Counted from the stretch's first letter, positions 9,726 to 18,322 are shown. The stretch: DNA of 64,000 nucleotides from Cellulomonas sp. URHD0024 (GCF_000426185.1 NZ_AUEW01000009.1:124001-188000); one strand, 5' to 3'. Notes: generated from the sequence alone by a model not told the origin. Translations and numbers: made by a program.

Positions 9726-11618
9726 TCAGGCCACGCGGAGCCGTTCGGCGGCAGCGAGGGCCGCGGCCGCTCCGGCGGCGACGGCCGCGCGGTTGTCCGC
9801 CTCCGTCTGCTCCGCCAGCCGCTCCTGGTAGAGCACCGCCCCTTCGAGCACGTCGGTGATCTCGACGCCGATGAGCTCGTGCCGCTCCAGGAGCGCATCC
9901 CGCAGCGCCTCGACGAGGTGGCGGTGCTTGGACAGCAGACGACGGACGGTGCTGCGGGCGTCGTCCAGCACTCCCTCGAGCTGCGCGCGGGCCGCGCCGT
10001 CGCTCAGCACGGCCGAGACCAGGTCGTGCGGGGTCGCGGCGAAGCTGATCAGAGAGCCGGTCATGCCCGCGGCGCCGACCATCTGGGCGGCGGTACGGGT
10101 CGCGGCGGCGAGGTCGCCGGCGGGACCGGTGCTGGTCTGCCCGAAGAACAGCTCCTCGGCCACCCAGCCACCCATGGCGATCTGCACGAGCGCACGCAGG
10201 TCGTAGTGCGAGCGCGTGTAGACCTCGTCGCAGTCGTTGCTCGCGAGCATCCCGAGCGCGTCACCGCGTCGGACGATCGTCAGCACCTCGAGGTTGCGGG
10301 TGGGGGCCACGAGCCACGCCGTGACGGCGTGCCCGGCCTCGTGCGTGGCGATGAGCCGCTGCTCGTGCTCGGTGTACGTGACGGGCTGGCCGATGCCGAC
10401 CATCTCGGTGATCCGGGCGTGCTCGACGTCGGAGTAGTTCATCGCGCGCGAGCCACGGCGCAGGGCGTTGACCAGCGCCTCGTCCATCAGGTGCTCGATC
10501 ATGACGGGCGTCCAGCCGTTCGTCGCGGCGGCGATGCGCTCGCGCAGGGCGTGGTCGTCCAGCTCGGCGTCGACGGACCGCTTCGACAGGAAGTGGTCGA
10601 CCAGCGCGCGCCGACCGTGCACGTCCGGGGGCGAGAACGTCAGGCGGCGGTCGAACCGACCCGGGCGCAGGATCGCGGGGTCGAGCGAGTCCCCGCGGTT
10701 GGTGGCCGCGATGAGCAGGATCGGGGCCTTCCCGGCCTTGCGCAGCGTGAGCTGGCGGTGCGCCGGCAAGAACAGGTTCACGCGACCGCGGCACCAGTTG
10801 ACGAACCGGTCGCCGTTGGTGGGCAGGTCGAAGGACTGCATCTGGATGAGCAGCTCGTTGACCACACCACCGGTGGCGTCGCTGACGCCTGCCGCCGGCC
10901 CGTTGGGGTTCACCACCGTGCGGAACGGGTCGAAGCCGCTCGTCGCGGCCGCGGAGAAGCCGGACGTCCCGCTCCGCGCCAGCGCGATGGCGTCGATCTC
11001 CTCGATGAAGCCGATGGCGCCCCCTTCAGCGCGAGCCATCTTGCGCAGCGCCTTGAAGTAGCTGCGGATCTTGCGTGCCGTCGCACCGTAGAACGACGAC
11101 TGGAACGACGTGGCGGACACGAAGAGGAACGGCACGCCGGCCTCGCGTGCCATGGCCTTGGCGGTCATCGTCTTGCCGGTGCCGGGAAGGCCCTCGAACA
11201 GCAGGCCGCGCCGCGGCGTGCCACCCATCTGCTCGGCGAACTGGCGGTGCGTCTGGAACAGGTCGATCGAGCGACGCACGTCCTCCTTGACCGGCTCGAT
11301 GCCGATGACGTCGTCGAGGCTGATGTCGATCTGCTCGGGTCGGAAGGTGACGTGGCTCGACCGTCCCGTGAAGACCTGCGTGAACAGCGTGACACCGAGC
11401 AGACCACCGAAGAACACGATCGTCGTGACCAGGAACGGGTCCATCGTCGGCAGCGTCGGCAGGATGGGGTGGCCCAGCAGCGACCGGAGGATGACCCAGG
11501 CCTCGATGACCAGGCCCCACGTGAGCAGCCGGACGACGCGACGCCTCCGGATGCGCTCGCGGGCGATCGCGATGTCGTGCGCGCCTGCGCTGAGCGGTGA
11601 GGACTCGTTCGTCTGCAC
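9726..11618 (-). CDS. FtsH-like AAA ATPase with M41 metallopeptidase domain
   Basis: This is a membrane-anchored ATP-dependent zinc metalloprotease of 630 residues. Two hydrophobic segments (about 30-50 and 61-83) precede an AAA domain with Walker A GLPGTGKT (143-150), a Walker B-like FIEEID (204-209) and a second region PILRPGRFDRR. The M41 domain carries HEAGH (426-430) and a downstream GDLAAAT that supplies the third zinc ligand. Canonical FtsH has FIDEID, so the first Walker B acid is Glu here. I chose the GTG at 11618 because AAAGG precedes it by about seven bases; an ATG at 11720 would add 34 residues. An insert (about 212-300) separates the AAA motifs, so this is a divergent paralogue, not the main FtsH. 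Confidence 0.85.
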   Translation of the reverse strand: MQTNESSPLSAGAHDIAIARERIRRRRVVRLLTWGLVIEAWVILRSLLGHPILPTLPTMDPFLVTTIVFFGGLLGVTLFTQVFTGRSSHVTFRPEQIDISLDDVIGIEPVKEDVRRSIDLFQTHRQFAEQMGGTPRRGLLFEGLPGTGKTMTAKAMAREAGVPFLFVSATSFQSSFYGATARKIRSYFKALRKMARAEGGAIGFIEEIDAIALARSGTSGFSAAATSGFDPFRTVVNPNGPAAGVSDATGGVVNELLIQMQSFDLPTNGDRFVNWCRGRVNLFLPAHRQLTLRKAGKAPILLIAATNRGDSLDPAILRPGRFDRRLTFSPPDVHGRRALVDHFLSKRSVDAELDDHALRERIAAATNGWTPVMIEHLMDEALVNALRRGSRAMNYSDVEHARITEMVGIGQPVTYTEHEQRLIATHEAGHAVTAWLVAPTRNLEVLTIVRRGDALGMLASNDCDEVYTRSHYDLRALVQIAMGGWVAEELFFGQTSTGPAGDLAAATRTAAQMVGAAGMTGSLISFAATPHDLVSAVLSDGAARAQLEGVLDDARSTVRRLLSKHRHLVEALRDALLERHELIGVEITDVLEGAVLYQERLAEQTEADNRAAVAAGAAAALAAAERLRVA

Positions 11619-11749
11619 AAGGTGCCTTTCCCTCGGCGCCTGGAACCAGACGACGCTGCGTCGCGGGGCTGCGATCGGCTCATCGTCTGGCGTAACGGAC
11701 AAACCCGCAAGATCGGACATATCGGGCCACCCGAACGGCCCAACGACGC

Positions 11750-12907
11750 TCAGGAAGCCGGTTGTCGGAGCCGGGTGACCTGGAGCAGCAGGTAGTTCCG
11801 CTCGGCGGTGCTCGTCGTGCGTCGCGACGCCGCAAGCAGCTGCTCGGCCGCGCTTTCGGCGTCGCCGGCACGTTCCAGCAGGTGTCCGCGCACGGCGAGC
11901 AGGCGGTGGTGGGTGCCGAGGACCGGGTCCAGCGTGTCGAGCAGCGCGAGCCCGGCGCGCGCCCCGTGCACCATGGCGACCGCGACCGCACGGTTGAGCG
12001 TCACCATCGGGTTGCCCGTCATCCGCTCGAGCAGCCCGTACAGCGCGAGCAGCTGCGGCCAGTCGGTGTCGTCGGCCGACGGCGCCTCGTCGTGCACCGC
12101 GGCGATCGCCGCCTGCAGCTGGTACTCCCCGACCGCGCCCCGGGCGAGGGCCGTCTCGACGAGCCCGACACCCTCGGCGATCATGCCCGCGTCCCACCGG
12201 GACCGATCCTGAGAGTCGAGCGCGACGAGCTCGCCGTCCGGTCCCGTCCGGGCAGGGCGGCGGGCGTCGGTGAGCAGCATCAGGGCCAGCAGGCCGGTCA
12301 CCTCGGGGTCGTCGGGAAGGCTCGAGCGCAGGGCGCGCGTCAGCCGCTGCGCCTCCCCCGAGAGGTCCGCGCGGGCGACCGACGAGCCCGACGTGCTCGC
12401 GTAGCCCTCGTTGAACATCAGGTACAGCACGTGGAGCACGGCTCGCAGACGGTCGGCGTACTCGTCCGGCGACGGCATCCTGAACGGCTCGTCGAGGTCG
12501 CGCAGGATCCGGCGGGCGCGGCTGAGGCGCTGAGCCATCGTGGCCTCCGGCACCAGGAACGCGCGGGCGATCTCGGCCGTGGTCAACCCGCCGACGGAGC
12601 GCAGCGTGAGCGCGATCGCGGACGCGGGCGACAGCGCGGGGTGGCAGCAGCCGAACAGGAGCAGCAGCGAGTCGTCCCCACCGGGCGCGTCCTCCACGGC
12701 TTCCGGCGACGCGACCAGCTCCTCGCGTCGTCGTCGCGACTCCTGCGCACGCCAGGCGTCCACCAGCCGACGACCGCCGACGACGACGAGCCAGCCGTGC
12801 GGGTTGTCGGGCACCCCGTCGACGGGCCACTGCGTGGCCGCCGCGAGCAACGCGTCCTGGAGCGCGTCGTGCGCGTCCGCGAGGTCGCCCGAGCGCCGGA
12901 CCAGCAC
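11750..12907 (-). CDS. ECF42-type RNA polymerase sigma factor, N-terminus out of frame
   Basis: This is an ECF sigma factor with the long C-terminal TPR-like extension (DUF6596) typical of group ECF42. Region 2 is LADAHDALQDALLAAATQWP and following NPHGWLVVVGGRRLVDAWR; region 4 is VGGLTTAEIARAFLVPEATM. The extension runs from DEYADRLRAVLHVLYLMFNEGY to the end. Members are encoded beside DGPF/YCII proteins, as here. No in-frame start lies before 12907, yet the family-conserved DEDLLRTLAPRVLAVLVRRS segment begins upstream of it. A GTG at 12961-12963 overlaps the DGPF stop but is two bases out of frame. See the finding on the GTGT duplication. Confidence 0.8.
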   Translation of the reverse strand: MLVRRSGDLADAHDALQDALLAAATQWPVDGVPDNPHGWLVVVGGRRLVDAWRAQESRRRREELVASPEAVEDAPGGDDSLLLLFGCCHPALSPASAIALTLRSVGGLTTAEIARAFLVPEATMAQRLSRARRILRDLDEPFRMPSPDEYADRLRAVLHVLYLMFNEGYASTSGSSVARADLSGEAQRLTRALRSSLPDDPEVTGLLALMLLTDARRPARTGPDGELVALDSQDRSRWDAGMIAEGVGLVETALARGAVGEYQLQAAIAAVHDEAPSADDTDWPQLLALYGLLERMTGNPMVTLNRAVAVAMVHGARAGLALLDTLDPVLGTHHRLLAVRGHLLERAGDAESAAEQLLAASRRTTSTAERNYLLLQVTRLRQPAS

Positions 12908-12959
12908 GGCGAGGACCCGCGGCGCAAGCGTGCGCAGCAGGTCCTCGTCGACACGTGAC

Positions 12960-13355
12960 TCACCCGGTGACGTCGGGAGCCTCCATCACGGCGCGCACCT
13001 CGATGACCTGCTGGATCGGGACCCCGCCCACCCCCGGCGACGCCGACGCCTTGGCCGCGATCTCGATCGCCCGCTCCTCGCTCTCGACGTCGACGATCCA
13101 GAAGCCCGCGAGGAACTCCTTCGACTCGGGGAACGGCCCGTCCGTGATGACCGGCGGCCGCACGCCGTCGCTGCGGACGAGCTTGGCCTGGTCCGGCCAG
13201 GCGAGCCCCTCGGCGCCCACGAGCTCGCCGCTGGCGACGAGCGACGCGTCGAGGTCGTGCTGGAACTGGATCATCCGCCGCAGGTCCTCGGGCGACCAGG
13301 TGTCCACCGGCGGCACGCCCTCGACGTGGTAGGTCATCAGCAGCATGTACTTCAC
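12960..13355 (-). CDS. DGPF/YCII-domain partner of the ECF42 sigma factor
   Basis: This is a 131-residue YCII-related protein with the name-giving DGPF motif in PVITDGPFPESKEFLAGFWI. Other family blocks are MKYMLLMTYHVEG at the start and ASGELVGAEGL. Such proteins are the constant genomic partners of ECF42 sigma factors; how they act on the sigma factor is not established. The GTG at 13355 is preceded by GGGAG at a good distance. The stop TGA overlaps a GTG that would be the natural start of the sigma gene, so the two genes were probably translationally coupled. Confidence 0.85.
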   Translation of the reverse strand: MKYMLLMTYHVEGVPPVDTWSPEDLRRMIQFQHDLDASLVASGELVGAEGLAWPDQAKLVRSDGVRPPVITDGPFPESKEFLAGFWIVDVESEERAIEIAAKASASPGVGGVPIQQVIEVRAVMEAPDVTG

Positions 13356-13597
13356 GGTGCGCTCCCTGTGGCTGTTCGGGCCGCGTCGGTCCGGCCTCAT
13401 CGGGTGGTCGCAGCCGCCCGCACGATCTCGACATGCATCCTGTCGCGGATTCCCGACGAGGGGCAGGGCCTGTGCACCGGGGGCGGGCACTGTCCGTCAT
13501 TCGGGATTCTCCGCCGAAGCCCTTGCCCGTTCCCGACTCGCTGCTACACATCCCCTCCAACGTCACGCATCCGGCGCGGACGAGAAGGAGCAACCTC
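13356..13597. promoter_or_regulatory. Divergent promoter region, DGPF gene and FMN reductase
   Basis: There is no gene here. A possible rightward promoter is TTGCCC (13523-13528), a 16-base spacer and TACACA (13545-13550), about 48 bases before the FMN reductase start. The ribosome-binding site AAGGAG lies at 13585-13590. No convincing leftward boxes were found. Confidence 0.35.
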
Positions 13598-14125
13598 GTG
13601 GTCAGCAAGCCAGCACAGCCTGTCGTCGCCCTCGTCGGCAACCCTCGCGTCGGGTCCCGGACGCTCGTGGCAGCGCAGCACGTGGCCGGCCGGCTCGGGG
13701 CCGAGGTGACGTCGATCGATCTCGCCACCATCGGCCACCAGCTGTTCACCGCCGACCGCTCGCTGCTCGACCCAGCACTGAGCACCGTCGCGCAGGCCCG
13801 TCTGCTCGTCGTCGCGACGCCCGTCTACAAGGCGTCCTACACCGGGCTGCTGAAGTCGTTCCTCGACCTCTACGGCCCGGACGGGCTGGCCGGCGTCGTC
13901 GCGGTCCCGCTCGTCATCTCCGGCAACCCCGCGCACGCCCTGGTGGGCGAGGTCCACCTGCGACCCCTGCTGGTCGAGCTCGGCGCGACCGTGCCGACCC
14001 GGTCGCTGACCGTGACCGAGGCGGACCTGACCAACCTCGACCCCGCCGTCGACCGATGGCTGGACAAGGCGTCGGGCCCGCTGCACCGGGCCTTGGCGCA
14101 CGACCTCGTGGGAGCGGACCGATGA
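13598..14125 (+). CDS. SsuE-like NAD(P)H-dependent FMN reductase
   Basis: This is a 175-residue flavodoxin-fold FMN reductase that would supply reduced FMN to two-component flavin monooxygenases. The phosphate-binding loop is VGNPRVGSRT (about 10-19), followed by the core strand LLVVATPVYKASYTGLLKSF, the SsuE/MsuE signature, and VVAVPLVISGNPAHALVGEV. The GTG at 13598 is preceded by AGAAGGAG at seven bases. It is coupled by ATGA to the flavin reductase gene downstream and lies beside a set with two LLM monooxygenases, the expected customers. A sulfur-assimilation role is inferred from that context. Confidence 0.8.
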   Translation: MVSKPAQPVVALVGNPRVGSRTLVAAQHVAGRLGAEVTSIDLATIGHQLFTADRSLLDPALSTVAQARLLVVATPVYKASYTGLLKSFLDLYGPDGLAGVVAVPLVISGNPAHALVGEVHLRPLLVELGATVPTRSLTVTEADLTNLDPAVDRWLDKASGPLHRALAHDLVGADR

Positions 14126-14667
14126 CCGCCGAGATCCTTCGCGAACTCCAGGCGAACCTCGTGGAACAGGACGAGCCGCAGCTCTCGCCCGCCTCCTACA
14201 AGGAGGTCTTTCGTCGCCATCCCGCCGGGGTGGCCGTCGTGGCCTTCGTCGACGAGAGCGGCAAGCGGGTCGGGTTCACGGCCACCTCGGTGATCTCCGT
14301 GTCCGCCGACCCGCCGCTGCTGGCGTTCTCGCTCGCCTCGACCTCCTCGTCGTGGGCGCCGCTGTCCCGCGCCCGCACCCTCGCGATCAGCTTCCTCGCC
14401 TCCGGGCAGGACGACGTGTCGGCGCGGTTCGCGACCAGCGGCATCGACCGGTTCGCGGCGGGCGGCTGGACGGCGCTGCCGTCGGGCGAGCCCGTCATCG
14501 ACGGTGCCGTGTCCTGGGTCCGCGGGCGCATCGTGCAGCGCGCACCCGTCGGGGGGTCCTACCTCGTGTCGATCCGCGCCCTCGAGCACGGGATCGACGA
14601 CGAGGCCCTCCCGCTCGTCTACCACGACCGCACGTACCACCGGATCGGTCACCACACGGCGGTGTGA
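14122..14667 (+). CDS. Flavin reductase family (split-barrel) protein
   Basis: This 181-residue member of the flavin reductase-like domain family folds as an FMN-binding split barrel. Typical features are YKEVFRRHPAGVAVVAF, GFTATSVISVSADPPLLAFS (FMN-binding loop) and, near the end, LPLVYHDRTYHRIG. It could supply reduced flavin or act with the partner LLM oxygenases. The ATG overlaps the preceding FMN reductase stop (ATGA). Having two different flavin reductases in one operon next to two LLM oxygenases suggests that each may serve a different oxygenase. Confidence 0.8.
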   Translation: MTAEILRELQANLVEQDEPQLSPASYKEVFRRHPAGVAVVAFVDESGKRVGFTATSVISVSADPPLLAFSLASTSSSWAPLSRARTLAISFLASGQDDVSARFATSGIDRFAAGGWTALPSGEPVIDGAVSWVRGRIVQRAPVGGSYLVSIRALEHGIDDEALPLVYHDRTYHRIGHHTAV

Positions 14668-14681
14668 CGCCCACAGACGGC

Positions 14682-14714
14682 AGACCCGCCGGGTGCATCG
14701 ATCCCGGCGGGTCT
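14682..14714. terminator. Strong hairpin after the flavin reductase gene
   Basis: AGACCCGCCGGG (14682-14693) pairs perfectly with CCCGGCGGGTCT (14703-14714) around a nine-base loop, followed by TGTC. It lies 15 bases after the flavin reductase stop. Confidence 0.8.
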
Positions 14715-14757
14715 TGTCATGTCCGGACCTCGGGGCACCGCACCGGACGCCGAACAG

Positions 14758-14799
14758 GACATGGGTGACGCCGTGGAGATCCATGACGTCACCCATGTC
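14758..14799. terminator. Large dyad between convergent genes
   Basis: GACATGGGTGACG (14758-14770) and CGTCACCCATGTC (14787-14799) are perfect 13-base inverted arms around 16 bases. It sits 40 bases after the end of the leftward LLM gene and may terminate that operon. Its base composition is less GC-rich than neighbouring terminators, so a protein-binding site is also possible. Confidence 0.55.
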
Positions 14800-14839
14800 T
14801 TGTGGGGGCCCCTCGGGCCGGTTGGGAGGCGGGCGGGGA

Positions 14840-16030
14840 CTACGACGCTGCCGTGCCGCTCGCGCCCGCACCGACCAGCTCGCCCGCACCCGACCCGAAC
14901 CACTCGCGCGCGAGCAGCTCGTAGGAGCGTGCCGTGTCCGAGGGGTCGTGCGTGATCGTCGTGAGCAGCAGCTCGTCGGCACCGGTGGCGCGCACGAGCG
15001 CCTCGAGACCCGCCACGACCGTGGAGGCGTCGCCGACGAGGCGCGAGACGATCCGGTCGCGGAGCAGCGCACGCTCGTCGTCGGGCCGCTCGTCCCACGG
15101 GGTCGTGGTGCCGGGGCGCGGGTAGGGGATCGCACGAGCGCCGCCGCGGATCGACAGGACCCAGGCGGCGAACGGGTCGGCGAGCGACTCGGCCTCCTGC
15201 GCGGTCTCGGCGACGAGCACGTCGGCGGACACCACGACGTACGGCTCCGCGAGCACGCCGGGCCGGAAGGCCTCCCGGTAGGCGGCGACCGTCTCCAGCA
15301 CCGTCGACGGGCTGACGTGGTAGTTCGCGGCGAGCGGCAGACCCAGCTCCCCGGCGACCCGGGCGCTCTCCCCCGCGCTGGAGGCCAGCACCCAGAGGTC
15401 GAGGTCGGACCCCTCGACCGCAGGGCTGGCGGCGGGGCGGCCGTCGTCGGCACGCGCGATGCCCGCCTGCAGGTCGAGGACCGTGCGCAGCTCGTCGGTG
15501 AACGCGGCGGGCGTGCGGGCGGCGCTCAGGTAGCGCTGCTGCGCGACGAACCGCGCGAGCAGGTCGGGGTCGCGAAGGCTGAAGGGCGGGTCGGCCGGGA
15601 CGAGGAGCCCCTCGACGATGCGGTCCTGCGACGCGCCGGTAGCCCGCGCCGGGACCGCCGGGGTCTCGCCGCCCTTCGACGGGGGTGGCGGGAACGACGC
15701 ACGCCCCAGCCCGAGGTCCACGCGACCGGGGTACGCCGCGGCGATCGTGCCGAACTGCTCGGCAGCGACGACCGGGCTGGTGGATCCGAGCAAGACCGCT
15801 GCCGACCCCACGCGCAGCGTCGAGGTCACCCCGGCGGCGAGCGCCGCCAGGACACCCGGCGCAGAAGAGGCCACACCCGGCGCGAGGTGGTGCTCGGCGA
15901 ACCAGATCCGCTGGTACCCGAGCCGCTCGACGTGGCGCGCCCGGTCCAGGGACGCCCGCAGAGCCTCCGCTCCGGTGCCGCCCTCCCAGACGGGTGCAAG
16001 GTCGAGCACGGACAGGGGGACGCGTGTCAT
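14840..16030 (-). CDS. LLM monooxygenase, CmoO/YtmO-like
   Basis: This is a luciferase-like flavin monooxygenase of 396 residues. The start MTRVPLSVLDLAPVWEG, RIWFAEHHLAPGVASSAP, GSAAVLLGSTSPVVAAEQFG and RVDLGLGRA place it in the LuxAB-like group that includes YtmO (CmoO) of the Bacillus ytmI operon. A family-typical C-terminal helix bundle follows. The substrate is not shown by sequence; an N-acetylated S-alkyl-cysteine or related sulfur compound is inferred from the neighbouring transporter, GNAT and reductases. The ATG overlaps the SolA-like gene stop (ATGA). It is the last gene of the seven-gene leftward set. Confidence 0.8.
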   Translation of the reverse strand: MTRVPLSVLDLAPVWEGGTGAEALRASLDRARHVERLGYQRIWFAEHHLAPGVASSAPGVLAALAAGVTSTLRVGSAAVLLGSTSPVVAAEQFGTIAAAYPGRVDLGLGRASFPPPPSKGGETPAVPARATGASQDRIVEGLLVPADPPFSLRDPDLLARFVAQQRYLSAARTPAAFTDELRTVLDLQAGIARADDGRPAASPAVEGSDLDLWVLASSAGESARVAGELGLPLAANYHVSPSTVLETVAAYREAFRPGVLAEPYVVVSADVLVAETAQEAESLADPFAAWVLSIRGGARAIPYPRPGTTTPWDERPDDERALLRDRIVSRLVGDASTVVAGLEALVRATGADELLLTTITHDPSDTARSYELLAREWFGSGAGELVGAGASGTAAS

Positions 16031-17142
16031 CGGGACTCCTGGAGGACGAGACGGGACAGGTGGAACGCGGGGTCTGAGGCGTGCACGGGGTCGTCGACGG
16101 GCTCGTCGGCGAGGTCGGCCAGCACGCGACCGATCGCGGGGCCGAACTTGAACCCGTGGCCGGAGAAGCCGGCGGCGACGACGAGCGGGCCGCGGCGGTC
16201 GAGGATGAAGTCGTGGTCCGGCGTGGTCGTGTAGGTGCACGAGATCGGGTGCGGGGTGCTCGGGTCGACGCCGGGCATCCACTGCTCGGCGTACCGCTGC
16301 AGGAGCGCGAGCTGACCGGGCTCGGGTGTGAACGAGCGGTGGTCGGGGTCGGTCACCGGGCCGACCGCGTGGAACCCGACCTTCACGCCCTCGCCCGGTG
16401 TGAGCAGTCCGTAGGTCCCGCTGGGGTACGGATGGACGCCCAGCGGTTGGTGCGTGAACGACGGCCACTCAGCCGGGTACGCGAGCGGGAAGTGGGCGGG
16501 CTGCTCCTGCGTCACGACGAGCGGTAGGGGCCGGCCGAGGAGAGACCCGGTCCACGCGCCGGCGGCCAGCACGACGCGGCGCGCGTGGATCGGTCCGTCC
16601 GTCGTCTCGACGAGGACGCCGTCCGGACGGGTCGCCAGGCTCAGCACCCGGACGCCGTGACGGACCTCCGCGCCCGAGAGCAGGGCGGCGGCCTGCAGCG
16701 CGGCGACCGCGCGGTCGGCGTGCACCCGGCCGGCGGTCCGGGTCTCGTGCAGCACGGTTCCCTCGAACCGCAGACCCGTCCACCGCTCGGCAGCCTGCGC
16801 GGGCGAGAGGATCTCGTGCTCGATGCCGCGGGCGGCGAACGCGGCGAGCAGCGAGGGCGCGGGTGCACCGTGGCTCACGCCGCCCGTGATCGTGAGCAGC
16901 TCGGTTCCGGAGACCGCCTCCAGCTCGCGCCAGAGCCGCAAGGCCTCGATGGTGAGGTCCAGGTACTCGGCTCGGTCGTAGGTCTGTCGGTAGATCCGGG
17001 ACGCGCCGTGCGAGGCGCCGTTGACGTGTCCGGGGGCGAAGCGCTCGAGCAGGACCACCGACCGACCGCGGCGGGCCAGCTGCCAGGCGGCTGCCGAGCC
17101 CATCACGCCGCCGCCGATGACCAGGTGGTCGACGTTCTCCAT
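16027..17142 (-). CDS. SolA-like FAD-dependent N-methyl amino acid oxidase
   Basis: This is a DAO/MSOX-family flavoenzyme of 371 residues. The dinucleotide-binding motif is VIGGGVMGSAAAWQLARRG (9-27), followed by SVVLLERFAPGHVNGASHGA (family FAD contact) and, at the C-terminus, PLVVAAGFSGHGFKFGPAIG, where other members carry the covalent-flavin Cys region; Phe-Lys-Phe is present without an adjacent Cys. It probably oxidises a secondary or N-methyl amino acid to imine and hydrogen peroxide. GAAGGAG precedes the ATG. Its place between the binding protein and the LLM gene suggests it works on the imported substrate, which would be unlike the Bacillus counterpart operon. Confidence 0.75.
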   Translation of the reverse strand: MENVDHLVIGGGVMGSAAAWQLARRGRSVVLLERFAPGHVNGASHGASRIYRQTYDRAEYLDLTIEALRLWRELEAVSGTELLTITGGVSHGAPAPSLLAAFAARGIEHEILSPAQAAERWTGLRFEGTVLHETRTAGRVHADRAVAALQAAALLSGAEVRHGVRVLSLATRPDGVLVETTDGPIHARRVVLAAGAWTGSLLGRPLPLVVTQEQPAHFPLAYPAEWPSFTHQPLGVHPYPSGTYGLLTPGEGVKVGFHAVGPVTDPDHRSFTPEPGQLALLQRYAEQWMPGVDPSTPHPISCTYTTTPDHDFILDRRGPLVVAAGFSGHGFKFGPAIGRVLADLADEPVDDPVHASDPAFHLSRLVLQESR

Positions 17143-17167
17143 GTGCGCTCCTTCGGACGAGAAAAAC

Positions 17168-17210
17168 ACGGTGGCCGGCCAGGCGTCCCCCGACCCCAGC
17201 CGGCCACCGT
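17168..17210 (-). terminator. Intrinsic terminator between the binding-protein and SolA-like genes
   Basis: On the minus strand ACGGTGGCCGGC and GCCGGCCACCGT (12 perfect pairs) are followed by GTTTTTC. This is the most canonical U-tract terminator in the window. It lies inside the operon, 34 bases after the binding-protein stop, so the two downstream genes are expected at lower level or rely on read-through. Confidence 0.8.
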
Positions 17211-17243
17211 CGGGCACCCGTCGGGCGCCCGGTTCAGGGTGGA

Positions 17244-18245
17244 TCAGCTGGTCTTGGGCAGACCCGGGGGGTTCGTCTCGGACGTGTCGATCGCCTCGGC
17301 CTGCAGGCCCCAGCGTGCGAGCACCTTGGCGTAGGAGCCGTCCTCGATCGCGTGGTTCAGGGCCTCGGTCACGGCCTCAGCCAACCCGGAACCCTTGAGC
17401 GTGCCGACCGCGATCTGCGCCGTGTCGGGCCATCCGCCGTTGAGCGTGCCCACGACCTTGTACTGGTCCGGCGCGGTCGCGGCGCTGTAGGCCGCCGTCG
17501 CGTTCGGGCCGACGTACGTGTCGATGCGGCCCGACTGCAGCCCGAGCAGGACGTCGGAGTAGTTCTCGAAGTACTGCGGCTCGCCACCGTCGATCGGCTT
17601 GAGGCCCGCGTCCACGTTCTGCTTGTTCCAGGCCAGCAGGATCTTCTCCTGGTTGGTCCCGGACCCGACCGCGACCTTCAGGCCCGCGATGTCCTTGGGC
17701 TCCTTGATCGCCTTGATCGTGCCGGTCGCGCTGGTCAGCCAGCCGAGCTGGTCGTTGCGGTACGACGAGAAGTCGTAGAGCTCCTTGCGCTCCTCGGTCA
17801 CCGTGACGTTGGAGATGACGGCGTCCACGGCACCGGACTGCACGGCCAGCGGCCAGTCCGCCCAGGCCTTGACCTGCAGGTCGAGCTTGAGGCCCAGCGC
17901 GTCGGCGACGAGGCTGGCGATGTCGGGCTCGTTGCCGATCGGCGTCTTCTCGTCGTCGGCGAGGAAGCCGAGCGGCGGGAGGCCACCGGCCGTCGTCGAG
18001 ACCTTGAGCACGCCGGACTCCTTGACGGCGGCGGGGAGCAGCGCGATCGCGGCGTCGTCCTTCGTCGTGTGGATCCGGTCCTGCTTCGCGCTGGTGTCGA
18101 CCTTCAGGGCAGTCGCGGCGGACGGGCTCGTCTCGGGATCCGCGTTGCCTTCTGCGGTCGCCGATCCGGCGCACGCGGCGAGCGCCAGCAGGGGCACCAC
18201 GGCCAGTGCGCTCACGAGCCGGGCCCGTCGGAGGGGTGTAGTCAC
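17244..18245 (-). CDS. Polar amino acid ABC transporter, substrate-binding lipoprotein
   Basis: This is a 333-residue family 3 solute-binding lipoprotein. A signal peptide ends in the lipobox LAAC (about residues 24-27: LLALAACAGS). The mature protein shows VKESGVLKVSTTAGGLPPLG, EPDIASLVADALGLKLDL and VDAVISNVTVTEERKELYDF, the standard blocks of cystine/polar amino acid receptors. The GTG at 18245 follows a purine-rich GAGAGAGA. Genes for the matching ATPase and permease lie directly upstream. An S-modified cysteine ligand is inferred from context only. Confidence 0.85.
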   Translation of the reverse strand: MTTPLRRARLVSALAVVPLLALAACAGSATAEGNADPETSPSAATALKVDTSAKQDRIHTTKDDAAIALLPAAVKESGVLKVSTTAGGLPPLGFLADDEKTPIGNEPDIASLVADALGLKLDLQVKAWADWPLAVQSGAVDAVISNVTVTEERKELYDFSSYRNDQLGWLTSATGTIKAIKEPKDIAGLKVAVGSGTNQEKILLAWNKQNVDAGLKPIDGGEPQYFENYSDVLLGLQSGRIDTYVGPNATAAYSAATAPDQYKVVGTLNGGWPDTAQIAVGTLKGSGLAEAVTEALNHAIEDGSYAKVLARWGLQAEAIDTSETNPPGLPKTS

Positions 18246-18322
18246 GAGTTTTTCTCTCTCTCGGTGGGGGTGCGCGGGCGCGCACCGGCCAGACGTCACC
18301 CAGGGAAGGGTGACGAAGCTGC

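Noticed and set aside
14719..14955. Rightward 78-codon frame through the dyad at 14758-14799
   Set aside because: It overlaps the LLM gene end antisense and its protein-like look comes from the palindrome being read on both strands.
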